Source of the DNA: Bolinopsis microptera
Lineage: Eukaryota; Ctenophora; Tentaculata; Lobata; Bolinopsidae
Length of the DNA stretch: 64,000 nt
Direction: 5' to 3'
Assembly (NCBI RefSeq): GCF_026151205.1
Contig: NC_087083.1
Span: forward strand, 8,367,460 to 8,431,459
Under the pieces are notes generated by a model. That model worked only from the letters and a program-made list of their open reading frames with translations, did not search any database and was not told the origin of the DNA. The position numbers were made by a program, and so were the translations under genes. Shown here piece after piece: positions 1-8,739 of this stretch. Positions within the stretch are counted from its first letter, which is position 1. Every line of letters starts with the position of its first letter.

Positions 1-1564
1 AAACGGCGGAGAGGGTCAGTACTCACTCGCAGTATGCATCACTCCATCAATGTTGTCCTCTCGGTGACTAGTCTCTTGATTGCATTCTTCTTTAAGGATA
101 ATAGCAAATAGGTTGTGCGAAAAATGACATTGCTGTGTAATATATGGTTCACGGAAAAACAATTTTTAGTTTAAGGGGGAATTTTTAGGTATTTCTTGTC
201 AATTTTGTTGTAGTAAAATATATAAAGGTGTGTTTAGTCCGCATTTGGGGCTTACTTAATAATTGGTAAACATGTGCATGGTATTTTGAAGTCGGGCGAT
301 GCAGCCCTGAGATTTTTTAGTCGCATATTTGGCGCTTACTTATATTACTAACAATTGGCAAATATGTGCATGACTTTTTGAAAAATTCTTGTTAGCATAG
401 TTTTATATTCTGATAAAAAGCGTATTTTAAAATTGTTTGTAACGGATCCCTATTCCAATTAGCAACCAAACCAAACCTAAACCATACCTAAACCACACCT
501 ATACCTATCTCTAGATCAATCGGCCAACTCTCCCAGCTTCAGTATCGCTCTCAACATCACACACCACTCCATTTCACACCTACTTGAACTCTTTAAAACC
601 TTCACACTTCTCATATTCATTTCTGTCTTAGGGTGTTCATTCTTCCGGGCTATACGTTCTAACATTTACGAACCGGTAAAACCACACACTACACAGCTGT
701 ACTTTTTCTTTCAACACTATTTACTTTTTCAACACCATTTACTACACAACACTATTTATCTCATAACTGTTTATTATTATTAACCCTTTTAACCTTTTTT
801 TCTCAAGGCAGGAATATAGGCTAGTAGTTGTACGAGGCTAATACAGAAAACACACAAAGCTTACAGCTTTCGGGCGAAGTATTAGCTAGGTCACGTTAAT
901 AGGTCACGTAATAACTATTTAATATATAATAAATCATACAGGAACTCACAACGTCACGTTATTTTGCGATCTTATTATTTTATTTTATTCCATATCAAAA
1001 TCATCTAGCTCACGTCACACTATCATCTATTAATACTTTAAAAGCTGACACTAAACATGGTGTTAACATCTAGTAAGACGGTCAAATGTGATAAATGCTC
1101 AGTACGAATTCCCAAATCTCGACAGATTCTAATATGCGACATGTGTAGGCAAGTTAAGCATTACAAGTGTAGCTACCTTAGCAAAAATGACGTTGAAAAC
1201 ATAATAAAAACTCCAGGATATAGAATATAGATGGTCTTGTTTTGAGTGTATATCGGGAGTGCTCCCTATTGGCAATGATGTATCTAGTAATACTTCAGGT
1301 TCCAGGAACTCATCATCTCACACAAAATACAAAGTTAGGTGCCATGCCTGTAGTAGCATGTCGTATAAGGCGAATAATCTCAACGAATGTCCCTGGTGCA
1401 ACAATTTGTGCCATAAAAAGTGTATTAATGGCAGCCTCGGTTGTATTCAATGCTGCGCTAAAATGATCCCCGGCTTTGGATTTTATGCTTACGAACTACT
1501 GAACGTTACTACTGTTAATTTACAGTCCAAAATTTTCAACCCATACGACCGTAACAAACTGATA
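1..1564 (+). repeat. Direct repeat, copy A (LINE 5' region)
   Basis: Bases 1-1564 match 20822-22410 almost base for base, with small indels. The match starts at the window edge, so the true left end is not visible. It ends abruptly near 1564, where the other copy continues into LINE endonuclease coding sequence. The shared stretch covers the downstream flank of a small secreted-protein gene, an untranslated leader, and the first part of a PHD-type LINE ORF. A segmental copy of a gene tail plus a LINE explains this better than simple LINE insertion, because non-LINE sequence is included. Confidence 0.85.
1057..1560 (+). pseudogene. Broken PHD-finger ORF of a CR1-like LINE (copy A)
   Basis: Translation from the ATG at 1057 gives a Cys/His-rich PHD-like finger (CDKC, CDMC, HYKC spacing). 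A small insertion relative to the copy at 21893 creates a TAG at 1228-1230. The frame resumes from 1259 with a second zinc-ligand cluster (CHAC, CPWC, CHKKC). In this copy the second cluster is in frame with the start of the EN region, whereas the other copy is frameshifted there. The element is cut off near 1564. It is a dead fragment, useful because it shows the two zinc motifs and the EN were once one ORF. Confidence 0.7.
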
Positions 1565-1767
1565 CCTTACAAGACTTTTTTGTGGCGGACCAATTTGCGA
1601 CGACCGAAATTTTGGCGGTCCGAAAACATGGCGAAATTGAACAAAAACCGTCACAAATTTCGGACGTCACAGAAAATAAGGGTATTTTTCATCATTTTGT
1701 TTTCTGACACAAAGGAAATTCAAAATTTTCTAAAAATCGGTAAAATCATGTTGAAACAAAATGAAAC

Positions 1768-2163
1768 TTATAAATCGATTTCTTCATCTTCCTCTAAGGG
1801 GTCCGGCTCGACTCTTTCAGTTTCACGCTGTTCTCCAGTGTACTCCCAGGAGTAAGATTCTCGGATAAGCTGCTTCATCTTGTACACGATGTCTCCGAGG
1901 CCTTTGAAAGTAAGTTTCAAATTCAACTTGACTTCCAATCCACCGGAGGGTATAGGGGAACGACGGTGTCTGCTATCCTCAACAACTCCATTAATTTCCC
2001 CACCGTGACAATTGAAATAGTGACAATGTTTACTAACTTCTAACGGAATATGTCCGACGGTTACCAACTGTGGAACAAGCAAACCTCTTCTGTCCTTTAT
2101 CCGCTTCACGGCACACGTATACCTCACTCTTGAAACTATCGCCTTCAGGAAGGGGACTATCAA
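1768..2163 (-). CDS. 131-codon ORF with HIRAN-like GHIPxE motif, transposon-associated
   Basis: The open frame encodes RVRYTCAVKRI, then a run with VGHIPLEVSKHCHYF and later SPIPSGGLEV, with an acidic C-terminus (DPLEEDEEIDL). The VGHIPxExS block followed by an SPIPxGGLEV block resembles uncharacterised HIRAN-like proteins that are common in invertebrate repeats. This assignment comes from motif memory, not a search. No neighbouring transposase is visible. It sits between a truncated LINE and an RNase H fragment, so it is probably a mobile-element remnant rather than a host gene. Confidence 0.4.
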   Translation of the reverse strand: MIVPFLKAIVSRVRYTCAVKRIKDRRGLLVPQLVTVGHIPLEVSKHCHYFNCHGGEINGVVEDSRHRRSPIPSGGLEVKLNLKLTFKGLGDIVYKMKQLIRESYSWEYTGEQRETERVEPDPLEEDEEIDL

Positions 2164-2185
2164 AAATCATACAACTATCAACAAA

Positions 2186-2480
2186 CAATTCATGGCAGAT
2201 CTCATTATCCCACCTAGAGCAACGAGAGACCTAACAATACCTACCATGATGCTGGGACGGCACTTCACCGTCACAACTCCTGGAGCAGATAACACGGACT
2301 ATAGAAACTCACTTCAAAACACCATCGGCTGGCTATATCATCACAACTGACAATAATAACACGATCCTTGAAGAAAGATCATTCTAGCTCCCTGATTATT
2401 GCACTGTTTACCAAACAGAGCTCACCGCTATCATTGAAGCTTGCAAATATCTATCTACATATACCAAGGTAATCGTACTG
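2186..2480 (+). pseudogene. N-terminal half of a LINE RNase H domain
   Basis: Between about 2386 and 2473 the plus strand reads DYCTVYQTELTAIIEAC and then KYLSTYTKVI, a match to the RNase H block in which a catalytic Glu follows VYQxE. A stop interrupts the frame just upstream. The reading ends at about 2473. The next expected block (SDSLSSIQAL) is found instead at about 8333, so the domain appears split. The preceding 200 bases read like LINE C-terminal sequence but with stops. Confidence 0.55.
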
Positions 2481-2600
2481 TAGTGCGACACGTACTCTAG
2501 TGCGACACGTACTCTAGTGCGAAGTCCGACAAAAACACCCTCTGTCGCACTAGGGTACGTGTCGCACTACGATCCAGGTAGCGTACTCTACTGCGACAAA
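2474..2600. repeat. Inverted and tandem GTGCGACACGTAC motifs
   Basis: The motif TAGTGCGACACGTACTC is repeated in direct orientation. It then appears in reverse complement (GTACGTGTCGCACTA) after a spacer of about 30 bases, giving a foldback of about 90 bases. It lies directly at the point where the RNase H domain breaks off, so it may be one end of the sequence inserted there. No matching end was found near 8330. Confidence 0.6.
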
Positions 2601-2658
2601 ATATCCTGACATATTTCCAAGTTCAGGTCACATCCAATCCTTCTTATGGACCATTAAT

Positions 2659-2745
2659 GATTACACAGGATTACACAGGATTACACAGGATTAAAATTAA
2701 ATTATAGATCCATTATCATGGACTGTCATAATTGTTTACAGAAAT
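2659..2745 (+). repeat. Dispersed repeat with three GGATTACACA units
   Basis: Three consecutive 10-bp units (GGATTACACA) lead into an AT-rich stretch containing ATAGATCCATTATCATGGA. The same arrangement, with only a few substitutions, occurs at 28598-28685, over 25 kb away. Both copies share the tandem units and the flank, so this is one dispersed repeat family rather than two independent microsatellites. Confidence 0.75.
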
Positions 2746-4176
2746 TAATGAAAACAATCACCTTTGCTTGAAGTCAGGGCCAGGGTTATCCTTAAATCTT
2801 AATTATGACTAATTCGCGAGGTTCTCACCAAATTGATAGTAAAATTGTTTAAGTTTCGTGCATTTGAATTACGCTGACGCATATCTTCGGTGAAGCTATT
2901 TCGCTCTTCGGAGCAGCGAAGGAAATAAGTGCACACACAGTTGACAGCATAGGAGCGCCTTTCTTGAAATTGAATATACTGTGGGGTGTTTGGTTGAATA
3001 TCAAGTGAGCGGTGGCAGTGAATATGGAGGCTCTGGTGATTTTGAGGAATTACAGTTGAGTAAGGAGACAAAATTTCGGCTGCCAGACTTTGGGGTCGGA
3101 GTGATATGATCCACCATATACGTCATCAAGTAATTAACATGCAAGCAGAACATTTTTTTTTAGAACATTTGAATATAATTTGAAACATTACAGAAATGTT
3201 GTACAAATCGCTCAAACACACACACTAGGTCTTAATTCGGTTAAGTTCCAATCGAAAATTAAATGATTCTCAAAATGTAGGTGTCTAATGAAAATGTGAT
3301 ACTGTGTGACAAAGTTAAGAATGTCTTAGTGAAAGAGAGTTAACTGTCGATGAATTCATGTGAGGTACTATCGAAGTTCAAAATGTTGTGATGGGTGACA
3401 TGATAATGACTGATAAGAAAAAGTTTTCATGTCAACTGTGCCATAATCCAGAACAGTGTGATGACTGTCAAAGTGTCGACCACTAGGTACTTGGACGAAC
3501 AAGTGTACCCGAGGTGTTCTGAGATGGCATGCTCGGGAACACGAACGCGCGCTAGTCGCTAGGGCAAAAAAAGAAATGCACAGTAAGCAAGTTAAAAAAA
3601 AGGAAAATTAAAATGCCGCTTGGGCCAAATGCAGTGAGCCAGTAAGGTGCGGTCGTAGGAGCAAGTGGCTCTGAAGACTAAAACTGATGAGACTGATGAG
3701 GCTGATACTGAAAATGAAGACTGAAAGGGGGGAAGCAAAGGAGAAGGAAAGGATGCAGGGGGACAAGAAAAAAGAAACAAGAGTGGAGACAAACCACCTG
3801 CTGAGGTCTGGCTAAAATCAGAATGCAGTGAGCGGCCCGTGTAACAAAATCGTCCGTGGCAGTCTACCCCGTACGCAGACTACGGTCCAAGATTTCAGGC
3901 GCCAGAATACACCTTTTGGTGCAGAGCTGGTCACGACCAGGGTCCTCTCGGATACCCCGTCTCGGAGGTCGGGCCAATGGAGCGATCCATTGCTGTACTA
4001 ACAACCATTGTAACCCTATCACTCTGAAGGCCCCACAGTTCCTACATGGACGCACGGCCGGAAGCCCATGTAGGGACGGAAAGTCCCAAGAGTCGCTCAT
4101 AGCATCCGTCACAGATCCAAAGCAGAAGGAGAAGGAAAGAAAGAACGAGAAAAGCAGAAGAGAGCTGGCTGAAGGA

Positions 4177-4443
4177 CTACTTTCCATCTTCATCACGAAG
4201 GCTGTCTTTGTGCTTGAGGTTCAGACTGTACATTTCTCTGATGGTTGAGCATGAAAGTCTAATCAAGTTCACATCCTGCTCGTTAAGGTTACCGTAAAGA
4301 TCTTCGGTACGAGAGAGAGTGTTGACAATGTTGTTCAGTCCGTTGTCATTGCTGTTTCCCAAGCTTTCACTAGCTCTGGTAAACTTGTCTCTGATAGCCT
4401 TCCCTTGTGGGCAGGAAGTGAGAAAGTGTGTTTCTGTATCCAA
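4177..4443 (-). pseudogene. LINE-type C-terminal tail, frame-shifted from the 901-codon ORF
   Basis: The minus strand reads DTETHFLTSCPQG and KAIRDKF, the H-x4-C signature found after the RT in many non-LTR ORF2 proteins. It then runs about 70 polar codons to a stop after DEDGK. It overlaps the last 25 codons of the 901-codon ORF in another frame, so a single-base shift near 4440 may separate two parts of one former reading frame. No RT is present upstream, so either the RT was lost or this tail was joined to an unrelated ORF. Confidence 0.5.
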
Positions 4444-7075
4444 GCTTGTTGGTAAACTGCGTTGGCCGGATACTGTTGTTGGGTAGATATTTTCCGTCCC
4501 AGGTCAGGGATTGCTCGCGATAATCAGAGTCCGTAATAGAGCTGAAGAATAGGAGCCTATAGGATGGCTTGACAGCGTTTATTTGTAAGTCAAAACCCAC
4601 TTCTGACCGTACTTGATAACGTTTCAGAGTATCGCTTGACAGGAAAATAGCCGCTCCGTGATCAGGTGATAGCCGTCCTACATCTACTTTTCCTAGATAT
4701 GATCCAGTGTCGGTCCTTGGAATTATGTCGATTACATTCTGATGTCCAAGGCAGAGAATTGCAAGCGGAGAGTCTTCTTCGATGTAAGAATCGAGATCGG
4801 ATGGGAATACCGATGTTTCTGGGATCTTGGAATTCATCTGAATTCTCTCGATGACGCAACTGTTGAGAAGATTTCCATTAATCAGGTTATTCTGTAGGAT
4901 CTGGTTCATGCATTGGAGTAAGATAGGGATTTCCTTGAAGTCCTTAGTATCGTAAGTGTCCCATGGTTGGAAGGGGTAAAATCTGGAGCTGAACAGGGCA
5001 AGCTCTCGTTGGTGAGGTCCATACTTCCGAAATGGGACGTTACTTTCCGTTGACCACTGAAGAATGTCCGCTGGTTCCTTCATAAACAGGGCTTTCTGGT
5101 AATATATGTCCCTTCTTGGTTCATCTGCGTTACTCTTTAGGTCAGTTGAGATGTAACCCGGAGATGACGACAGATTCCTTATTCGCATGCAGGGATCGAG
5201 ATGGTTTGTGATTATTGGAAGCGAGTTCAGCTTTTTCACGATTGTGACCTCTTCACAAAAACTGAGACTCTTTTCTGTCGGTGTTAGTCTGCGAAGCAAA
5301 TCCTCCTCCGGCTCTTCGTCATAATTGAACTTCAGATCTAGCTTTTCGACTTCTGGTGTTTCCTCGTATAGCTGTTCCGTATTGTTGTCACCCGGATCCT
5401 GTACTTCAGTTGAGCTCTTTCCCGCTATTTCAGTTGAGCTCTTTTCCCGTTGCTGGTCTGCGGCAGTGTCATTCCCAGTCCCGGTGGTGGTTGTAATGAC
5501 TTCGGAGTTAGTAGTAGATAAAGACTGGTTGTCTGTCTCTGGTTCTACCTCTTCATTCTTGTCGTCTTCGTTTAGTGAAGTACAATCAAAAGGGTCGAAC
5601 GATTCTCTCCCCGGTCTTTTTGGATCGTCCTCGTCGTCGTCACTGTCTCCTCCACCATTTGAGCTTTCAGTCTGAGATGAACCATGTTTTCCTTCACTAC
5701 CCAAGTTGGGTTGGCCACCACCTCCGCCGTTGTTCGCCGGTTGTTGGGAGCTGTTGTTCTGCTCTTCCGAGCCATTGTGAGAGTTACCCCTTGAGTTACC
5801 ATGATCTGGAACAGATTTCCCGCCTGGAACTGAAGAAAGAAATGTACAGGAAGAAGCAGGAAAGCTGCTGACTGGAGAACTAGAACAAGCAACAGAAATG
5901 ACGAACGGAGATGGTACACGATGTCCAACACTAAATACTGGTCCACTGTAATTGGTTTTTACCCGGCTTGCGCGGTGAGAAGAAACTTGATCAGCCGTGC
6001 TATCAGTATGAGTATCGAAAAAGGCACGTTCACGTTCGTTCTTGCGGCTAGGTACTGTGCTCGGAGTTTCAGACTTATACTCAAAACGGTAACGCCTGTA
6101 AGATAGCACGAACCAAAATTGGCGCGGATACGCGGCAAGCTCTAGTGGTCGACACTTCAGCAGTTGCTCGAGAATAGCGGTAAAAATGTGACAGTACATG
6201 TTGGTAAGATCGGTGTTAAGGCAAGTGATGTGAAGAAAATATGAGTTGTTCGGGTCGTGAAGTAAATCAAACTGCTCAAGAAAATTGTTGCCTATGTAGA
6301 AAAGTAAATAGTCGACAAGAAGTGGCAGAAAGTGACTCCACAAAAAGCTCCGGGACTCGAGTATCAGCAAAATGAATGATCTAGTCTGTTCGAAAATGTG
6401 AGTTCTAAAAGTCTGGAGCTGGCCAGATAGGCCCGAAAGAGAGCGCGAAGAAGTCCATTTACGTAGTGCTCGACCAAGTAGCAAGATACCAAGCATCGTC
6501 AGGTACATCGAAGTTGACACGAATAGGGCAAAACACGCGAAATCAAACATAAAAATACACACAAAAATGTGCCCCTCGTGTAGCATGGTAATGGCTTGAG
6601 TTAATTGTCCGAATGTTCTAGATCTATGCCAGTGAAAGAGCTTATCAACATCAGTGATAAGGGCCATAGATAAGCTGGCTAATTGTTTAGCTAGTAGGGT
6701 TGTATTCCGTTTCGAATTAGTTAGTTCACTGTCGTGGAAATGTTTTGTGCTCTTCCTTCGATTGCATGTGCCATGAAAATTGTATGGGTCCATGTTACAA
6801 GGGCCTGGTGGCACTAAACTGAGTAAGTCGGAAGATTTAAACATATGTTCGAAATCATTTTCGTTGAGTTCTAATTGTTTGATGTAAAGTTTGATTTGGG
6901 AGTTAACCGTTAACGTCCGATGTGTGAGGAAGCTCGAGGGAAGAAATTCCGAGTAAAATCGTTGAGATTCCGATGTGTCGCCCCTGGTAGACAGTGCTAC
7001 CAGGGCAAGAGTAAGTAGGGTAAGTAGCGACGTTGTTAGCTGATAAGAGAAAGCGATAAAACGACTCAAATTCAA
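4370..7075 (-). CDS. 901-codon membrane protein with degenerate AlkB-like C-terminal domain
   Basis: One open frame of 901 codons starts with a likely signal peptide (residues 1-31, hydrophobic LLTLLTLALVAL). It has hydrophobic segments near 168-202 and 233-262, a Ser/Gly/Asn/acid-rich linker (about 420-600), then a globular region (about 690-845). That region follows the AlkB/2OG-oxygenase plan: SPLAILCLG, then DHGAAIFLSSDT, then PSYRLLFF. The HxD site reads FPSD (residues 757-760), so His is replaced by Pro. The distal His position reads Arg823, while the final Arg840 is kept. If the fold is right, the oxygenase is probably inactive. The fold call is inference from motif order. The surroundings are all mobile-element debris and a LINE-like tail follows in another frame, so an element-encoded protein is most likely. 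The lack of stops suggests recent origin or selection. Confidence 0.6.
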   Translation of the reverse strand: MNLSRFIAFSYQLTTSLLTLLTLALVALSTRGDTSESQRFYSEFLPSSFLTHRTLTVNSQIKLYIKQLELNENDFEHMFKSSDLLSLVPPGPCNMDPYNFHGTCNRRKSTKHFHDSELTNSKRNTTLLAKQLASLSMALITDVDKLFHWHRSRTFGQLTQAITMLHEGHIFVCIFMFDFACFALFVSTSMYLTMLGILLLGRALRKWTSSRSLSGLSGQLQTFRTHIFEQTRSFILLILESRSFLWSHFLPLLVDYLLFYIGNNFLEQFDLLHDPNNSYFLHITCLNTDLTNMYCHIFTAILEQLLKCRPLELAAYPRQFWFVLSYRRYRFEYKSETPSTVPSRKNERERAFFDTHTDSTADQVSSHRASRVKTNYSGPVFSVGHRVPSPFVISVACSSSPVSSFPASSCTFLSSVPGGKSVPDHGNSRGNSHNGSEEQNNSSQQPANNGGGGGQPNLGSEGKHGSSQTESSNGGGDSDDDEDDPKRPGRESFDPFDCTSLNEDDKNEEVEPETDNQSLSTTNSEVITTTTGTGNDTAADQQREKSSTEIAGKSSTEVQDPGDNNTEQLYEETPEVEKLDLKFNYDEEPEEDLLRRLTPTEKSLSFCEEVTIVKKLNSLPIITNHLDPCMRIRNLSSSPGYISTDLKSNADEPRRDIYYQKALFMKEPADILQWSTESNVPFRKYGPHQRELALFSSRFYPFQPWDTYDTKDFKEIPILLQCMNQILQNNLINGNLLNSCVIERIQMNSKIPETSVFPSDLDSYIEEDSPLAILCLGHQNVIDIIPRTDTGSYLGKVDVGRLSPDHGAAIFLSSDTLKRYQVRSEVGFDLQINAVKPSYRLLFFSSITDSDYREQSLTWDGKYLPNNSIRPTQFTNKLGYRNTLSHFLPTREGYQRQVYQS

Positions 7076-7288
7076 CTTGCAAATAATATGAAGCTTGTGG
7101 CGTATAATTAGTGATGTGATCCATGGATTGAATATAATTGACTTAGAAATGGGTTAGATCTAAGGTAGAGTTCATATGACAACTCTGTACATAGAAGCTA
7201 CAAATTGAGACAATGTATTGGCTGATTATAAAGTGTTAAATCGATTAATAATATAATACTTCAGAATAAAACAAATTGCTCAATATTA

Positions 7289-7507
7289 TTACCAAAGTAC
7301 ATATTTCGCAACAGCGAACAAGTACTCAATCTTTGTTGGGTATGTCGTGTAGAAGGAACAAAGGTCGTACAGAATACTGCTGGAAATCCTCTTCTTTTTG
7401 GAAGGAGTCTTTCCAACAGCAAGCCGATCCAGATGATAATCTGTAACAACCTGTTGCTCCTTGATAGCACGAAAGTATTCTTGAACAGAGGGCTTTGGGC
7501 GATTCAC
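7289..7507 (-). CDS. Small ORF upstream of the 901-codon ORF
   Basis: This is a 72-codon ORF beginning MNRPKPSVQEYFRAI with a basic stretch PSKKKR. A second short ORF (7548-7673, minus, starting MESLGKVVQRA) lies just 5' of it. A TATAAATA box lies upstream at 7754-7761 on the minus strand. Together they could form a leader region or the first exons of the transcript carrying the 901-codon ORF. No clear splice pair was found and no family is recognised. Confidence 0.25.
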   Translation of the reverse strand: MNRPKPSVQEYFRAIKEQQVVTDYHLDRLAVGKTPSKKKRISSSILYDLCSFYTTYPTKIEYLFAVAKYVLW

Positions 7508-7753
7508 TCGGGTTTTGAAACCTCTGTGGTGGCGAAGGCTATGATTCTCATATCTCGGTCAGTCTAAGAGGATAAATTGTTCGTCTCTTCTCGTAGATGT
7601 GCAGCTCGGTATGTTGGGCAGATCCGGAGGCAGAAGCTCTGGCTCGTTGGACGACTTTTCCAAGGGATTCCATATTAGGTAGCGCCTGGTTTACTTGGAG
7701 AAGGTAGGCATGACTGTTGATAGAATGCGATACTACTACCTTCTATCGCCCAA

Positions 7754-7761
7754 TATTTATA
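7754..7761 (-). promoter_or_regulatory. TATA box candidate on the minus strand
   Basis: TATAAATA read on the minus strand lies about 80 bases before the first small minus-strand ORF and about 680 bases before the ATG of the 901-codon ORF. TATA-like strings are common in AT-rich DNA, so the support is only positional. Confidence 0.25.
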
Positions 7762-8084
7762 GCAGTCAGATCATGTCTACTTCTTAATGTACAGCTATGC
7801 AACAACCACGTCACGGTGACAGTATAAAAGTGTAACGAATGCAAATTTGTAATAATAAAGTTTATTCACGTCACTTATTTCGAAGTGATCTTGCGAATAC
7901 GATTCGTCGGTTCACATCACGTTCTTCGAAGTGATCCACTGATCACAATTCCTTCGGGTCAGCCACGTATGCAGTGTGTGATCCACCGGGTAACTCGTAA
8001 GCAGCATATGATCCTCATTCCTATCACACGCATCGTATGAAGGTATATCTCCGATTGGGATAACAAGTTCATATGCTTGGGCCA

Positions 8085-8092
8085 TATATAAG
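8085..8092 (+). promoter_or_regulatory. TATA box candidate for the FLYWCH ORF
   Basis: TATATAAG sits 39 bases before the ATG at 8131. With a start of transcription about 25-30 bases downstream, the leader would be about 15 bases long. The evidence is spacing only. Confidence 0.35.
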
Positions 8093-8130
8093 GTCACGAT
8101 GATTCTACCAAAGCATCGAACAACATCAAC

Positions 8131-8340
8131 ATGTATTCTTCAATCACCTTCATTCCTGGTCGCACTACTGGTTCAAGAAACGTTATCCACGACGGATACC
8201 GCTACTGCCTGGATAAGAAGCGTGACGACAGGACCTACCGGCGATGCACTGAGAAGATCTGCTCCGGACGTCTCAGTCTGATGAACGACACTACTGTGAC
8301 CAGTACGATATACCAACACACACATCATCATAGGGTCTGA
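8131..8340 (+). CDS. 69-codon FLYWCH-type zinc finger ORF
   Basis: The product contains GSRNVIHDGYRYCLDKK, then TYRRCTEKICSGRL and a C-terminal YQHTHHH. This is the FLYWCH order: aromatic GYxY, YxxC, C-x-(A/G)-R and a final H-x-H. FLYWCH fingers bind DNA and are frequent in Mutator-like transposases. Here only a single finger is present, with its own ATG and a TATA-like box 39 bases upstream. The stop lies at the point where RNase H sequence of a LINE resumes. It is probably a transposase remnant, though an independent small DNA-binding protein cannot be excluded. Confidence 0.5.
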   Translation: MYSSITFIPGRTTGSRNVIHDGYRYCLDKKRDDRTYRRCTEKICSGRLSLMNDTTVTSTIYQHTHHHRV

Positions 8341-8737
8341 CAGTCTATCATCTATTCAAGCTCTCTCCACACTTTCAACGCGGAGTAGAACTACAAGAGA
8401 CTGTTACGACTTTCTTAATTCACTCGGATCCAACAACACGCTAGATATACGATGGATTGCAGCACACATCGGATTGTGGGGGAACGAAAAAGCAGATGAG
8501 CTGGCCAAGCTTGGTACAATCAGTGAATCCACTTTGAAGTGTCCAATTCCACAATCCTACATCAAGCGTCAAATCGACAACAAAGTCAACAGACTGAATC
8601 AGGAAACTTGGTTAACTGACGGTCCCAGACACATCAAACTGACACTCGGCCACAAGCATGCCAAAATCATCAAAAACCTCAACACTACACTCAGCAACAA
8701 CAGACAAGATTTGCAGGGTACGATAGATTTAAAGTAA
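8333..8737 (+). pseudogene. C-terminal half of a LINE RNase H domain
   Basis: The plus strand reads SDSLSSIQAL, then IRWIAAHIGLWGNEKADELA. This matches the RNase H blocks with the catalytic SDS Asp and the H-x3-G-x2-GNExAD signature. It continues into a typical post-RNase H tail (KCPIPQSYIKRQIDNKV). The missing N-terminal block lies near 2386-2473, on the same strand and in the order expected for one domain interrupted by about 5.9 kb. A frame change near 8440 and the truncation make it a dead fragment. Confidence 0.7.
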
Positions 8738-8739
8738 TT

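Noticed and set aside
3856-4248. Overlapping plus and minus ORFs of 110-130 codons
   Set aside because: They lie in the 3' region of the LINE-like tail, have no motif and oppose each other.
5325-5871. Plus-strand ORFs opposite the 901-codon ORF
   Set aside because: They are Ser-rich antisense shadows of its low-complexity linker.
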